A DNA stretch of 64,000 bases from Anaerolineales bacterium. GTDB taxonomy: Bacteria > Chloroflexota > Anaerolineae > Anaerolineales > RBG-16-64-43. The notes under the pieces were generated by a model. The model searched no databases and was not told where the DNA came from. It saw nothing but the letters and a program-made list of their open reading frames with translations. The stretch lies in NCBI GenBank assembly GCA_016928575.1, contig JAFGKK010000057.1, positions 1 to 64,000 of the forward strand. Reading direction: 5' to 3'. Positions 16,173 to 25,385 of this stretch are shown one piece after another. Each line of letters opens with the position of its first letter. Within the stretch, counting starts at the first letter, position 1. The position numbers and the translations under genes are program-made.

Positions 16173-17758
16173 CGGTCTTCTCCTTCATCAATGCGCTCCT
16201 GGCCAGCGTCATGGCGGTGTGTTTCGCCGTGAGTTTCAGCCGGGCGGTCGGCGTTTTCGAGATGGACTGGTTTGCGGTTTTCCTTTCCGCCGGAGAGCGG
16301 ATGATGGTCTTCGGCTTCCTGGTGGCGTTGGAAGTCAATTTGTCCCGGCGCCTGATCCTGCAGACGGAGGTCCTCGGTCGGGATTGGGTGAAGCGGACTC
16401 TGGCGGAGTGGACGGTCCTGCTGGTGATCCTGCTGGGGCTGGTTTGGATCCAGTTCGGCCCCCGATTCCAGCTGCGCGACCTTTCCGCCCTCTCGAGCAT
16501 GACGCTGGAGGTGGTGTCGCGGATGGAGTTTTTCGCCGGTTTGGCGCTGTTGGTGATGGTCTGGGTGTTGAGCCGGATCCTGACCGCGGATTTAACCGCC
16601 CTGGAAAATCTGCCCGTCTCGATGGAACGGGAATTCCAGCGCGGATTGATCGAGGAGCAGAATTCAGCCCGCCTGCGGATCTGGCAGGATGTGTTTCTGA
16701 TGGGGGGATGCATGGTGTTCCTCTCGGTGTTTGCGCTGCCGATCGCCCATCTTGTCTTTGGCTTGGAGATGCGGTTCGGCTCGATCGGGTTGGAGGTTCT
16801 GCTCTTCTTCCTGTGCGGCCTGGGATTGTTCGTCATCAGCCGCCAGATGCTGCTGCGGGCCGAATGGATGACGGAGCGGACGACGGTCGACGCCTCCGTT
16901 CCGCGCTGGTGGACGGCTTACGGGCTGGGTTTTGTGTTGCTGCTTCTGCTCCTGGCCGTCGTCCTGCCGACGGAGTATTCCTTCCGATTGCTCTCCAGCC
17001 TGGGGCTGATCACATCGGCGCTTACCACGGCGTTTTCCGCATTCGCCTTGACGGTCATCGTGCTGATCACCTGGCTGTTGAGCCTGGTGCTGCCGGATAT
17101 CGACATGAACGGACATCAGGACCTGCCCGTTCCCGAACCGGCGCAGCAGACCGAAGCCGTCGGACTGACGGCCGGGATTCCGTGGTGGACGGTACTGCGC
17201 GAACTGTTGTTTTGGGGGCTTGTCCTGACCGTGCTGGTGTACGCCGTCCGGGAGATCCTCTCCTGGCGGCACGCGGTCGCCCGGCGACTGTTTCGCCGCT
17301 CCTGGTTCCGCCGGTTGTGGCGCTTCTTCCGCCGGATGCACAGACGGATCGGCGGGTGGAGTCGCGGATTGGCCGAAGGCGTGCGCGTCTCGTTGCGGGC
17401 CATCCGCGCCAACTTGGCGGGGCGGGGCGGACGGGCCCCGACGGCGTTCCTCCGCCTCCGTCGGCTGGATCCGCGGCAGATGGTCCGGTTCTATTTTTTT
17501 GCGCTGTTGCGGCGGGAAGCCGAACGCGGAATCGCCCGCCGGCCGGCGCAAACTCCGCGCGAATATGCCGCCGAGCTTATGGAAGGGGAAGCCCCGATTG
17601 CGGAGGAATTGCGCGAGATGACCCTGGCCTTCGAGGAGGCCCGCTATTCCCGGCGCGCCGTCGGGCCGGAAAAAGCCGGCCGGATCCGGCGGATCTGGGA
17701 TACGGTCCGCGGCTACCTGCGCTCAGCGAAACCGGCCGCCGCCGGCGGGAAGCGGTAA
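16154..17758 (+). CDS. Polytopic membrane protein with C-terminal DUF4129
   Basis: A 534-residue protein with about nine N-terminal and central membrane helices, then a basic linker rich in Arg (~370-430), and a C-terminal DUF4129 domain (VRFYFFALLRREAERGIARR, QTPREYAAEL). DUF4129 is usually fused to transglutaminase-like membrane proteins in MoxR-DUF58 operons; here the transglutaminase domain itself is not evident. ATG 16154 is preferred over GTG 16139 because GAGG lies about eight bases upstream. The stop is followed 3 bases later by GGDEF copy 2. Confidence 0.8.
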   Translation: MESRRLTVFSFINALLASVMAVCFAVSFSRAVGVFEMDWFAVFLSAGERMMVFGFLVALEVNLSRRLILQTEVLGRDWVKRTLAEWTVLLVILLGLVWIQFGPRFQLRDLSALSSMTLEVVSRMEFFAGLALLVMVWVLSRILTADLTALENLPVSMEREFQRGLIEEQNSARLRIWQDVFLMGGCMVFLSVFALPIAHLVFGLEMRFGSIGLEVLLFFLCGLGLFVISRQMLLRAEWMTERTTVDASVPRWWTAYGLGFVLLLLLLAVVLPTEYSFRLLSSLGLITSALTTAFSAFALTVIVLITWLLSLVLPDIDMNGHQDLPVPEPAQQTEAVGLTAGIPWWTVLRELLFWGLVLTVLVYAVREILSWRHAVARRLFRRSWFRRLWRFFRRMHRRIGGWSRGLAEGVRVSLRAIRANLAGRGGRAPTAFLRLRRLDPRQMVRFYFFALLRREAERGIARRPAQTPREYAAELMEGEAPIAEELREMTLAFEEARYSRRAVGPEKAGRIRRIWDTVRGYLRSAKPAAAGGKR

Positions 17759-17760
17759 GC

Positions 17761-20028
17761 ATGGCCGAACCTCGCCGCACCGTTGGAGTCCTCGTCGGCT
17801 TTCAGGTCTTCGAAGGATTCCTCCCAAATCCCTTCGTCTCGCCGATCGTCCGCGGCATCCAAACCGCCGCCCGCGACCAGGGGATCAACCTCCTGGTCGG
17901 TTGCGGGATCGGCCGCGACCTTTCCGGCGAGCGCCGGTATTTTCCCGCCTGGCCGGAGGAGGTTCGGACGGCGGATTTTGTTCCTGTCGGACCGTGGAAC
18001 ACCGATGGCCTGCTGGTCCTCAACCCACTCCGTTTTCCGGAGCAACTCCGCTATCTCCGGGATCTGGCGGTGAAGGAATTCCCCGTGCTGTGCGTCGGCG
18101 CGGGGGCGGGAACCCCCATGATCCTGGTGGACAATGAAGGCGGGATCCGCCAGGCGATGGAGCACTTGGTGGAGCACGGACACCGCGCCGTGGCTTTCAT
18201 CGCCGGGGACGAAGCCGATCCGGGAGATTCCCAAGATCGACTCCACGCCTACCGCCGGGCGGTCCAGGAATTGGGCCTGCGGAGCGATCCGCACCTGGTG
18301 GAGTTCGGCCAGCATTGGGCGGAAGGGGGATACCGGGCCATGCGGCGCTTGCTGCAATCCGGCGTCGAATTCAGCGCGGCGGTCTGCAGCAACGACGAAT
18401 CGGCGCAGGGCGCGATGCGCGCCCTGCGCGAATCCGGACTGCGCGTTCCGCGGGACGTGGCGTTGACCGGGTTCGACGATCACCTCACCGCCCAAGCCCA
18501 GGTCCCTCCGCTGACCAGCGTCCACTATCCCCTGTTCGAAACCGGGTACCGCGCCTTGCTGCTCCTCCGCAAACGGATCGAACGCGGCCCGGGCGCGATC
18601 CCGGATCAAACCCGGGTCTCCACCTGGCTCGTTCCCCGTCAATCCTGCGGATGCCTACCCGACGTGGTCAGCACCGCCGTCATCCGCCGTGGGATGCCGT
18701 TCAACTCGGACCGCTTGAACCCCGCGCGGTTTAAGGAAGACCTGGCCCAGGCGATGATGGAATCCCTGCTGGCGGAGACGACTCCCTCCCGCATCCCCGA
18801 TTCCCGGCCGCTGTGCGACCGTTTGGTGGAATCCTTTCTGCTCAGCCTGGAGGACGGCGACCTCTCGCATTTCCAGATCGCGCTGATCGAAGTCCTGCAG
18901 CGGATCGAACTGATGGACGACGATGCCCATGCCTGGCAGGCGGCGGTCTCGGTTCTCCGCTTGGGCGCCCACACCCTGCTTTCGGATGATTGCGGAGCGC
19001 GCCGGGAAACCCACGCCGAGGATCTTCTGCACCAGGCGCGGATGCTGATCAGCGAAAGCGCACGGCGGCGGCATCAGCGCATGCGGCTTCGGCAGACCCA
19101 CTTCGAGGAGGCCATGGGATGCCTGACCGCCAAGCTCCTTTCCTCGTTTGAGGAGGATCAGATCCAGCCGGTCCTTCAGGAGTACCTGCCGCAATTGGGG
19201 ATCCGCTCGGGGCGCATCGCCCTCTACGAATCCCGGGACGACGATCCATTCCGTGACAGCCGGCTGTTGATGGAATCGGCGGACGCACCTCCGTTGCGCT
19301 TTCCGACCCGCGCGTTTCCGCCACCCGGCTTGATTCCAAAATCCAACCCGTTCAACCTGGCGGTTTTGCCATTGATGTTCCGATCGGAAAATCTCGGTTA
19401 TGCCGTCTTCGACGGTGAGAATCTGGCGCCGTTGGCGATGGTCGCCTGTCAGGCGGCTTCGGCGGTGAAAAGCGCGGCCCTGCACCGCCAAGTGACGGAA
19501 TTAACGCTGTTGGACGGGATGACCGGTTTGTACAACCGGCGGTATTTTGACATTCTCCTGCGGAAGGAATTCGAGCGCAGCCGCCGGTACGATCGGCCGC
19601 TTTCGCTGGTCTTGGCCGAGATCGACGGATTTTCGGAATACCGGGAGGTCTTCGGACCGTCCGCGGCCGCCGATGCCCTGCGCCAAGCGGCGGAGGGCAT
19701 TCTGGGAAAGGTCCGGCGCGGATTGGATGTGATCGCCCGCATCGGCGGGGAGCGGTTCGCCGTCATCCTTCCCGAGACTGATGCAGACGGCGCGCGGATC
19801 GTCGCCGAAGGTATCCGCGGCGCTTTTGCCGCGGAGAATCGCTTCCTGCGTAAATTAACCGTCAGCCTGGGCATCTCCGCGTGTTCCGGGGAGTCAGCTC
19901 AGCCGGTGGACTTGGTCAGCCGAGCGGAAGGTGCGTTGAGCCAAGCCGTCGTCCGGGGGCGAAACCAGGCGGCTCTCTTCGAGGAGTGGATGCAGAACGA
20001 CGCCCGCGCCAAAGCCGGACGGGGGTGA
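17761..20028 (+). CDS. LacI-type sensor/GGDEF protein, copy 2 (GGERF)
   Basis: A 755-residue paralogue of copy 1 with the same order: sugar-binding fold (GPWNTDGLLV, EHGHRAVAFIAGD, SNDESAQGAM, LTGFDDHLT), RQSCGC near 290, a helical middle, a GAF-like region and GGDEF. The active-site motif is GGERF, with Arg replacing the catalytic Glu, and the metal-site segment is AEIDGF instead of DIDxFK. The RxxD motif (RGLD) five residues before GGERF is kept. A loss of cyclase activity with retention of c-di-GMP binding is the simplest reading. It begins 3 bases after the DUF4129 gene, so it is likely in the MoxR operon. Confidence 0.88.
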   Translation: MAEPRRTVGVLVGFQVFEGFLPNPFVSPIVRGIQTAARDQGINLLVGCGIGRDLSGERRYFPAWPEEVRTADFVPVGPWNTDGLLVLNPLRFPEQLRYLRDLAVKEFPVLCVGAGAGTPMILVDNEGGIRQAMEHLVEHGHRAVAFIAGDEADPGDSQDRLHAYRRAVQELGLRSDPHLVEFGQHWAEGGYRAMRRLLQSGVEFSAAVCSNDESAQGAMRALRESGLRVPRDVALTGFDDHLTAQAQVPPLTSVHYPLFETGYRALLLLRKRIERGPGAIPDQTRVSTWLVPRQSCGCLPDVVSTAVIRRGMPFNSDRLNPARFKEDLAQAMMESLLAETTPSRIPDSRPLCDRLVESFLLSLEDGDLSHFQIALIEVLQRIELMDDDAHAWQAAVSVLRLGAHTLLSDDCGARRETHAEDLLHQARMLISESARRRHQRMRLRQTHFEEAMGCLTAKLLSSFEEDQIQPVLQEYLPQLGIRSGRIALYESRDDDPFRDSRLLMESADAPPLRFPTRAFPPPGLIPKSNPFNLAVLPLMFRSENLGYAVFDGENLAPLAMVACQAASAVKSAALHRQVTELTLLDGMTGLYNRRYFDILLRKEFERSRRYDRPLSLVLAEIDGFSEYREVFGPSAAADALRQAAEGILGKVRRGLDVIARIGGERFAVILPETDADGARIVAEGIRGAFAAENRFLRKLTVSLGISACSGESAQPVDLVSRAEGALSQAVVRGRNQAALFEEWMQNDARAKAGRG

Positions 20029-20437
20029 ACCGCCGAGTGCTTTTCCCCGCGGCATCCCGCCCGAGGGCATGTTCCCCGTGGAAGAGCCGAAGTCCGCGTT
20101 CCGGTTGGCGCACCAAAGGCTTCGTCTCCAAACGGTTGGGCCGATGATTGCCGGTTCGGCCGGCTCCCCGCACGGCGATGTCCGGCCGCAGCCTTTGCGT
20201 ATTTCCTTGGCGAAGGCGGGGCGAGGGGGTTGCAATGGGAAAGGGTGTGAAACGCCGTGATCCTTCCGGTTTCATCACGCGCGACGGCACCCTCCCAACC
20301 GTGGACGTCTGTGGGGGATGCGCTTCCAGGATAACGCCCTGCATTTCCCCCGGCGCTGCGCGCAAAGACACGCGTCCGGGTATGGTTTGATATACAATAC
20401 ATGCGCGGGATTCGGTATTCGAAGAGTGTATCATCCC
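20029..20437 (+). other. Intergenic region before GGDEF copy 3
   Basis: No gene is supported in these 409 bases. Near its end, TGATATACAATAC (20388-20400) contains an extended -10-like element (TGa-TATACA, or TACAAT at 20393-20398) without a matching -35, about 40 bases before the ATG of copy 3. I looked for a c-di-GMP riboswitch and did not see one. Confidence 0.4.
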
Positions 20438-22780
20438 ATGACCAAACCCCGAAGACTCACGATCGGCGTACTCGTCGGTTACCACGTGTACGAGGGGGCC
20501 CATCCAACGGCCTTCGCGTTTCCACTCATCCGCGGGATGCAGTCGGCCGCGCGGGATAAGCAACTCAACCTGCTGGTCGGCTGCGGCGTGACCCGCGTGG
20601 CGGGTCCCAATCTCCATCGATCGGCTTGGCCGGAATTGAATCCGGACATGGACTTTATCCCCATCGGTCCATGGAACACGGACGGGTTGATCTTCCTGGG
20701 GCCGCTGCGGACGGAACCCCGGCTTCGGTTTACCCGCCGGCTGCAGGAGGAGGGCTTCCCGGTGTTGAATATCGGCGGCGACGCCGGACCGCCCGCGGTC
20801 GTCGTCGACAACGAGGGCGGCATCCGCCAAGTCCTGGAACACCTGGTCCGGCACGGACATAAAGAAATTGCATTCATCGCCGGCGATGAAGAGGACACGG
20901 GCGACAGCGCCGTGCGGGTGAACGCCTACCGGGCGGGCGTCCGCGCATTCGGGCTGTCCGAGGATCCGCGGCTGGTGGAATATGGGCAGCATTGGATCGC
21001 AGGCGGGTACGCCGCCATGCAGCGGATGCTGCAATCGGGCGCGGCCTTCACCGCGGTGATGTGCAGCAACGATATGTCCGCCATCGGCGCCGCGCGGGCC
21101 CTGCGCGAAGCGGGTCTGCGCGTGCCCGCCGACGTGGCGGTCGCCGGCTTTGACGATATTCTCGAGAGTCTGGCGCAGGTGCCCCCGCTGACCAGCGTCC
21201 ACTATCCGCTGTTTGAAACCGGATACCGCGCCCTGATCCTGCTTCAAAAGCGGATCGAACGGGGCGCCGGGGCCATCCCGGACCTGACCCGCATCGCCAC
21301 TTGGCTGATGCCGCGGCAATCCTGCGGCTGCCTGCCGGAAGCGGTCGCCAAGTGCGCCCTCGGCGCCGATCAATATCCGCCGTCCGCGGATCCCGCCTCG
21401 GTCCGGTATCAAGACGAGCTTGCCGCACTCATGCTGGACGCGCTGCTGGAGGAGAATCCGCAATCCCACGGGGAATGGCTTCCCTATTGCCGCCGGATCG
21501 CGGGAGGCTTCCTGCGCAGTCTGGAGGACGGGGATCCCTCTCACTTCCAAACCTCGCTCTCGGAGGTTTTACAGCAGGTGGAATTGACGAGCGACGACAA
21601 CGCCCACATTTGGCAATCCGCCGTATCGGTCTTGCGGCGGGCGGCGGCCGCGGAGCGGATCGGGAGCGGGGATTCTGAGCGCGTCAGGCGGGTTGAAGAC
21701 CTCCTGCATCAGGCGCGGACCCTGCTTTCCGAAAGCGTCGAACGTCGGTATACGCGGCTGTTGGTCCGACGCGCCGGGATGGATGAGGACATGGGTTTGC
21801 TAACGGCGCGCCTCATTTCTTCGTCGGACGAAGACCAAATGTATGTAACCTTGCGGGAGGACCTGCCCCGGATCGGTTTGCGTTCGTGCAACATCGTGTT
21901 TTTCCGGCCGCGGGGCGGGGATCCGGTGGCGGACAGCATCCTGCAGCCGCTGGAGCGGGATGCGCCCGGAATGCAGTTCGAGACCCGCCACTTCCCGCCC
22001 CCGGGATTGTATCCGGAGGAGGAGCCGTTCAGCTTGGCGCTGCTTCCGTTGTGCTATCTGGAGGAAAAAATGGGGTACGTAGCGTTCGACGGCGGGAACC
22101 TCGATCCGCTGGCGACGCTGGTCCGTCAATTGGCTTCGTCGATTAAAAACGCCCAGCTGCACGCCCAGGTGCTGGAACTCTCGCTGACCGACGGATTAAC
22201 GGGGATCCACAACCGGCGCTATTTCGAAATCATGCTGCAAAAGGAAACGGAGCGCAGCCGGCGCTACAAGCGGGATCTGGCGGTGATCATGATCGACATC
22301 GACTGGTTCAAAAGATACAACGACAAATTCGGGCACCCGGCGGGGGACGAAGCCCTCAAGGAAGTCGCCCGATGCATCGAGCAGACGGCCCGACGCGGCT
22401 TGGACGTGGTCACCCGCTACGGCGGCGAGGAGTTCGCCGTCATCTTGCCGGAGACGGACATCGCCGGAGCCCGCATGGTGGCCGAAAGCATCCGCCGGCA
22501 GATCGAAAGCAACGGAACTTTCCTACAGCCGACGACGGTCAGCCTGGGAATCGCTTCGTTGCGGGGAGAGAGGGTCCAAGCTCAGGAATTGGTGGAGGAG
22601 GCGGACCGGGCGTTGTACCAGGCCAAGGTTCAAGGCCGGAACCGCTCGGTGGATTACGCGGCGTGGATGACCCAGACGGCGCATCGCGAAGAAACGCCCG
22701 CCGAAGGCGGGCCCGCATCCCGCCGGCCGGCGGTGAAACGGATTCGTAAAAGCACGGGCATGTTGAATGAAAAACGTTGA
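20438..22780 (+). CDS. LacI-type sensor/GGDEF diguanylate cyclase, copy 3
   Basis: A 780-residue cytosolic protein. Residues ~1-290 form the LacI-type ligand domain (GPWNTDGLIFL, RHGHKEIAFIAGDE, CSNDMSAIGA, VAGFDDILE), closed by RQSCGC. After a helical middle and a GAF-like region (~430-575) comes an intact GGDEF domain: DIDWFKRYND metal site, RGLD inhibitory site and RYGGEEF at ~659-665. It should make c-di-GMP from two GTP in response to a small ligand, plausibly a sugar. No helix-turn-helix or signal peptide. The start ATG 20438 is where similarity to the other copies begins. Confidence 0.9.
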   Translation: MTKPRRLTIGVLVGYHVYEGAHPTAFAFPLIRGMQSAARDKQLNLLVGCGVTRVAGPNLHRSAWPELNPDMDFIPIGPWNTDGLIFLGPLRTEPRLRFTRRLQEEGFPVLNIGGDAGPPAVVVDNEGGIRQVLEHLVRHGHKEIAFIAGDEEDTGDSAVRVNAYRAGVRAFGLSEDPRLVEYGQHWIAGGYAAMQRMLQSGAAFTAVMCSNDMSAIGAARALREAGLRVPADVAVAGFDDILESLAQVPPLTSVHYPLFETGYRALILLQKRIERGAGAIPDLTRIATWLMPRQSCGCLPEAVAKCALGADQYPPSADPASVRYQDELAALMLDALLEENPQSHGEWLPYCRRIAGGFLRSLEDGDPSHFQTSLSEVLQQVELTSDDNAHIWQSAVSVLRRAAAAERIGSGDSERVRRVEDLLHQARTLLSESVERRYTRLLVRRAGMDEDMGLLTARLISSSDEDQMYVTLREDLPRIGLRSCNIVFFRPRGGDPVADSILQPLERDAPGMQFETRHFPPPGLYPEEEPFSLALLPLCYLEEKMGYVAFDGGNLDPLATLVRQLASSIKNAQLHAQVLELSLTDGLTGIHNRRYFEIMLQKETERSRRYKRDLAVIMIDIDWFKRYNDKFGHPAGDEALKEVARCIEQTARRGLDVVTRYGGEEFAVILPETDIAGARMVAESIRRQIESNGTFLQPTTVSLGIASLRGERVQAQELVEEADRALYQAKVQGRNRSVDYAAWMTQTAHREETPAEGGPASRRPAVKRIRKSTGMLNEKR

Positions 22781-22804
22781 CCCGAGAACCGCATCCGGAA
22801 TTTG

Positions 22805-25126
22805 ATGAGACCGACCATCGGCGTTTTATTCGGCTTTCACATCTACGAGGGTGCCCGCCCGGCGCCATTTTCCTTTCCCATCATCCGCGGGATACAGGCG
22901 GCGGCGCGCGATAAAAACGTGCATCTGATGTTGGCCTGCGGCATGGCGCGCCGGACCGGACGCAGCCGTCAGGTCCCGGCCTGGCCGGAGGCCGGTCCGG
23001 AAACGGATTTCCTGCCGGTCGGCCCGTGGAACACCGATGGATTGCTCTTCGTCACGCCGATGCTGGCCAAGCGGCGGATGCGCTACGCGCAGCGGTTGGC
23101 GGAGGAGGGATTTCCGGTTTTGTTTCTCGGCGGGGAATTGGGAAGCCCGGCCATTTTGCCCGACAACGAAAGCGGAATCCGGCAGGTGCTCGAGCATTTG
23201 GTCGGGCACGGCCACCGCTCGATCGCCTTCATCGCCGGGTACGAGCAGGATCCCGGAGACAGCTTCGCCCGGTTGAACGCCTACCGCAAGGGAGTCCAGG
23301 AATTGGGGCTGTCGGACGACCCGCGGCTGTTGGTTTACGGACAGCATTGGGATGTCGGCGGTTTTGATGCCATGCGGCGGATACTGGAATCCGGGGTGAA
23401 GTTCACCGCCGTGATGTGCAGCAACGACCATTCGGCCATGGGGGCGATGCGGGCTCTGCAAGAGGCCGGGATCCGGATTCCCCAGGATGCGGCTGTGACC
23501 GGCTTCGACGACGTTTTGGAAACCAAGGCGCAGGTGCCGCCGCTAACCAGCGTGCGTTATCCGCTGTTCGAGACCGGGTACCGCGCGTTGCTCCTACTCC
23601 ACAAGCGGATCGAACGCGGCCCGCGCGCCGTGCCGGAATGGACCCGCGTATCCACCTGGCTCGTCCCCCGCCAATCCTGCGGATGCCTGCCAGATATCGT
23701 CGTGCAATCGGCGGACCTCGGCGGACCGTCGTCCCGCGCACCGGAGCCGTCCTCGGCCAAGGGGATCGACGATCTCCCGGCTTCGATCCTGGATGCCCTG
23801 CAGGGGGAGGACATGCACACGCCGGGCCATGAGATTCTGCCGCTTTGCGGCCGGTTGGTGGAGGGATTTTGTCTCAGCCTGGAAGACGGGGACGACGCCC
23901 ATTTCCAGCAAGCGGCGACGGATGTCCTTCAGCAGGTGGAATTGCGGGATGAAGACAGCGCCCTGCTTTGGCAATCCGCGGTGACGGAACTGCGCCGGGC
24001 GGTGTACGCCGGGCGGATCGGGTCCGGCGGAGCCGACTGCCGGGACCGGGCGGAAGCGATCCTCCACCGGGCCCGGATCCTGCTCAGCGAGAGCATCGAC
24101 CGGCGCTCCATGCGGTTGCAGGTCCGGCAGACCGATTACGACGAGGCGATGGGCTTGTTGACCGCCCGGCTGATATCCTCGTCGGACGAAGACCGACTGT
24201 ACCGGACGCTGCGGGAGGATCTTCCCGCAATCGGGGTGCGCTCGTGCCGGGTGGTGTTCTTTGAGCCGGAGGGGGAAGACCCGGTGGGGTGGAGCGTGAT
24301 GCACCCGTTGGAGCCGGACTCTCCGGTGATGCGGTTCGAGACGCGCCGGTTTCCGCCGCCGGGATTGTATCCGGAGGGGGAGGCGCACAGCCTGGCGCTG
24401 CTTCCGGTCACGTACCGCGACGAGAAGCTCGGGTACGTGGCGTTCGAGGGAGGCAGCTTGGATCCGTTGGCGACGCTGGTGCGGCAGTTCGCCTCGGCGA
24501 TCAAGAACGTGCAGCTGCACGCCAGGGTGCGGGAGCTTTCGCTGCGGGACGGGCTGACCGGGTTGCACAACCATCGATATTTCGAGATCATGCTGCAAAA
24601 GGAGACGGATCGAAGTCGGCGGTACCGGCGGGATTTGGCGGTGATTATGATCGACATCGACCGCTTCAAGAATTATAACGATGCCTTCGGCCATCCGGCG
24701 GGGGACGAGGCGCTGCGGGAGGTCGGGCAGTGCATCGAGCGCGGGGCGCGGCGGGGGCTGGACGTGGTGGCTCGTTACGGAGGCGAAGAGTTCGCGATCA
24801 TCCTGCCGGAGACGGACGCGGCGGGGGCGATGACGGTGGCGGAAAACGTGCGCCGCGGTGTGGAGGGGAGCGGTAAACTCCTGCATCGGCTGACGGTGAG
24901 CCTGGGGATCGCGTCGATGTGCGGGGAGGGGATCCTTCCGGCGGAGGTGGTGGATCGGGCCGACCAGGCGCTGTATCAAGCCAAGCTGCGCGGGCGGAAC
25001 CGAACCGAGGTATTCGAGGAGGGATCGGCCCAAACCGCAGATTGGAAGGAATCCGGTCCGGCAGCGGAGGATCCGCCCGCCCGCCCGCCGCTGAGGGAAC
25101 GGGCCCGAAATCCGAACGGGGGTTAA
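22805..25126 (+). CDS. LacI-type sensor/GGDEF diguanylate cyclase, copy 4
   Basis: A 773-residue paralogue starting 24 bases after copy 3. The ligand domain shows GPWNTDGLLFV, GHGHRSIAFIAGYE, CSNDHSAMGAM and VTGFDDVLE; RQSCGC ends it. The GGDEF domain is canonical, with DIDRFKNYND, RGLD and RYGGEEF (~657-663). Two small differences from its siblings are SGIRQ where others have GGIRQ, and GYE in place of GDE. ATG 22805 is used; an adjacent TTG at 22802 is possible. The C-terminal ~30 residues are Pro/Arg-rich and differ between copies. Confidence 0.9.
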   Translation: MRPTIGVLFGFHIYEGARPAPFSFPIIRGIQAAARDKNVHLMLACGMARRTGRSRQVPAWPEAGPETDFLPVGPWNTDGLLFVTPMLAKRRMRYAQRLAEEGFPVLFLGGELGSPAILPDNESGIRQVLEHLVGHGHRSIAFIAGYEQDPGDSFARLNAYRKGVQELGLSDDPRLLVYGQHWDVGGFDAMRRILESGVKFTAVMCSNDHSAMGAMRALQEAGIRIPQDAAVTGFDDVLETKAQVPPLTSVRYPLFETGYRALLLLHKRIERGPRAVPEWTRVSTWLVPRQSCGCLPDIVVQSADLGGPSSRAPEPSSAKGIDDLPASILDALQGEDMHTPGHEILPLCGRLVEGFCLSLEDGDDAHFQQAATDVLQQVELRDEDSALLWQSAVTELRRAVYAGRIGSGGADCRDRAEAILHRARILLSESIDRRSMRLQVRQTDYDEAMGLLTARLISSSDEDRLYRTLREDLPAIGVRSCRVVFFEPEGEDPVGWSVMHPLEPDSPVMRFETRRFPPPGLYPEGEAHSLALLPVTYRDEKLGYVAFEGGSLDPLATLVRQFASAIKNVQLHARVRELSLRDGLTGLHNHRYFEIMLQKETDRSRRYRRDLAVIMIDIDRFKNYNDAFGHPAGDEALREVGQCIERGARRGLDVVARYGGEEFAIILPETDAAGAMTVAENVRRGVEGSGKLLHRLTVSLGIASMCGEGILPAEVVDRADQALYQAKLRGRNRTEVFEEGSAQTADWKESGPAAEDPPARPPLRERARNPNGG

Positions 25127-25385
25127 AAAGGAAGGGCCCGGCCGGAACGGACGTACGGACCCAAAAGCGTCCGCATGCCGGTCCGCCCGTTAAAAAGTGG
25201 GGGAAAAGCGGCCTGAAAATCCAAATCTTTGCCGAAGCTAAAACCAGAGTGGGAAATCGCGAGACGGTTAAGGCGATCACGGCCGGCGGCGGCCAGCATT
25301 AAACCCCCTTATTCGATAAAAACCGCATTAATCGACGAGGGAAGACGGTATAGTAATATTCGAAGGATAGGCGTACCCGCGGACC

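Noticed and set aside
16219-20028. A 1269-codon open frame spanning the DUF4129 gene and GGDEF copy 2
   Set aside because: The part before 17761 is an alternative frame of the real DUF4129 gene, without protein-like character; homology starts at ATG 17761.
20029-20437. Possible c-di-GMP riboswitch before GGDEF copy 3
   Set aside because: No GEMM-I or GEMM-II core could be matched; only loose GTGAT/ATCAC pairing is present.
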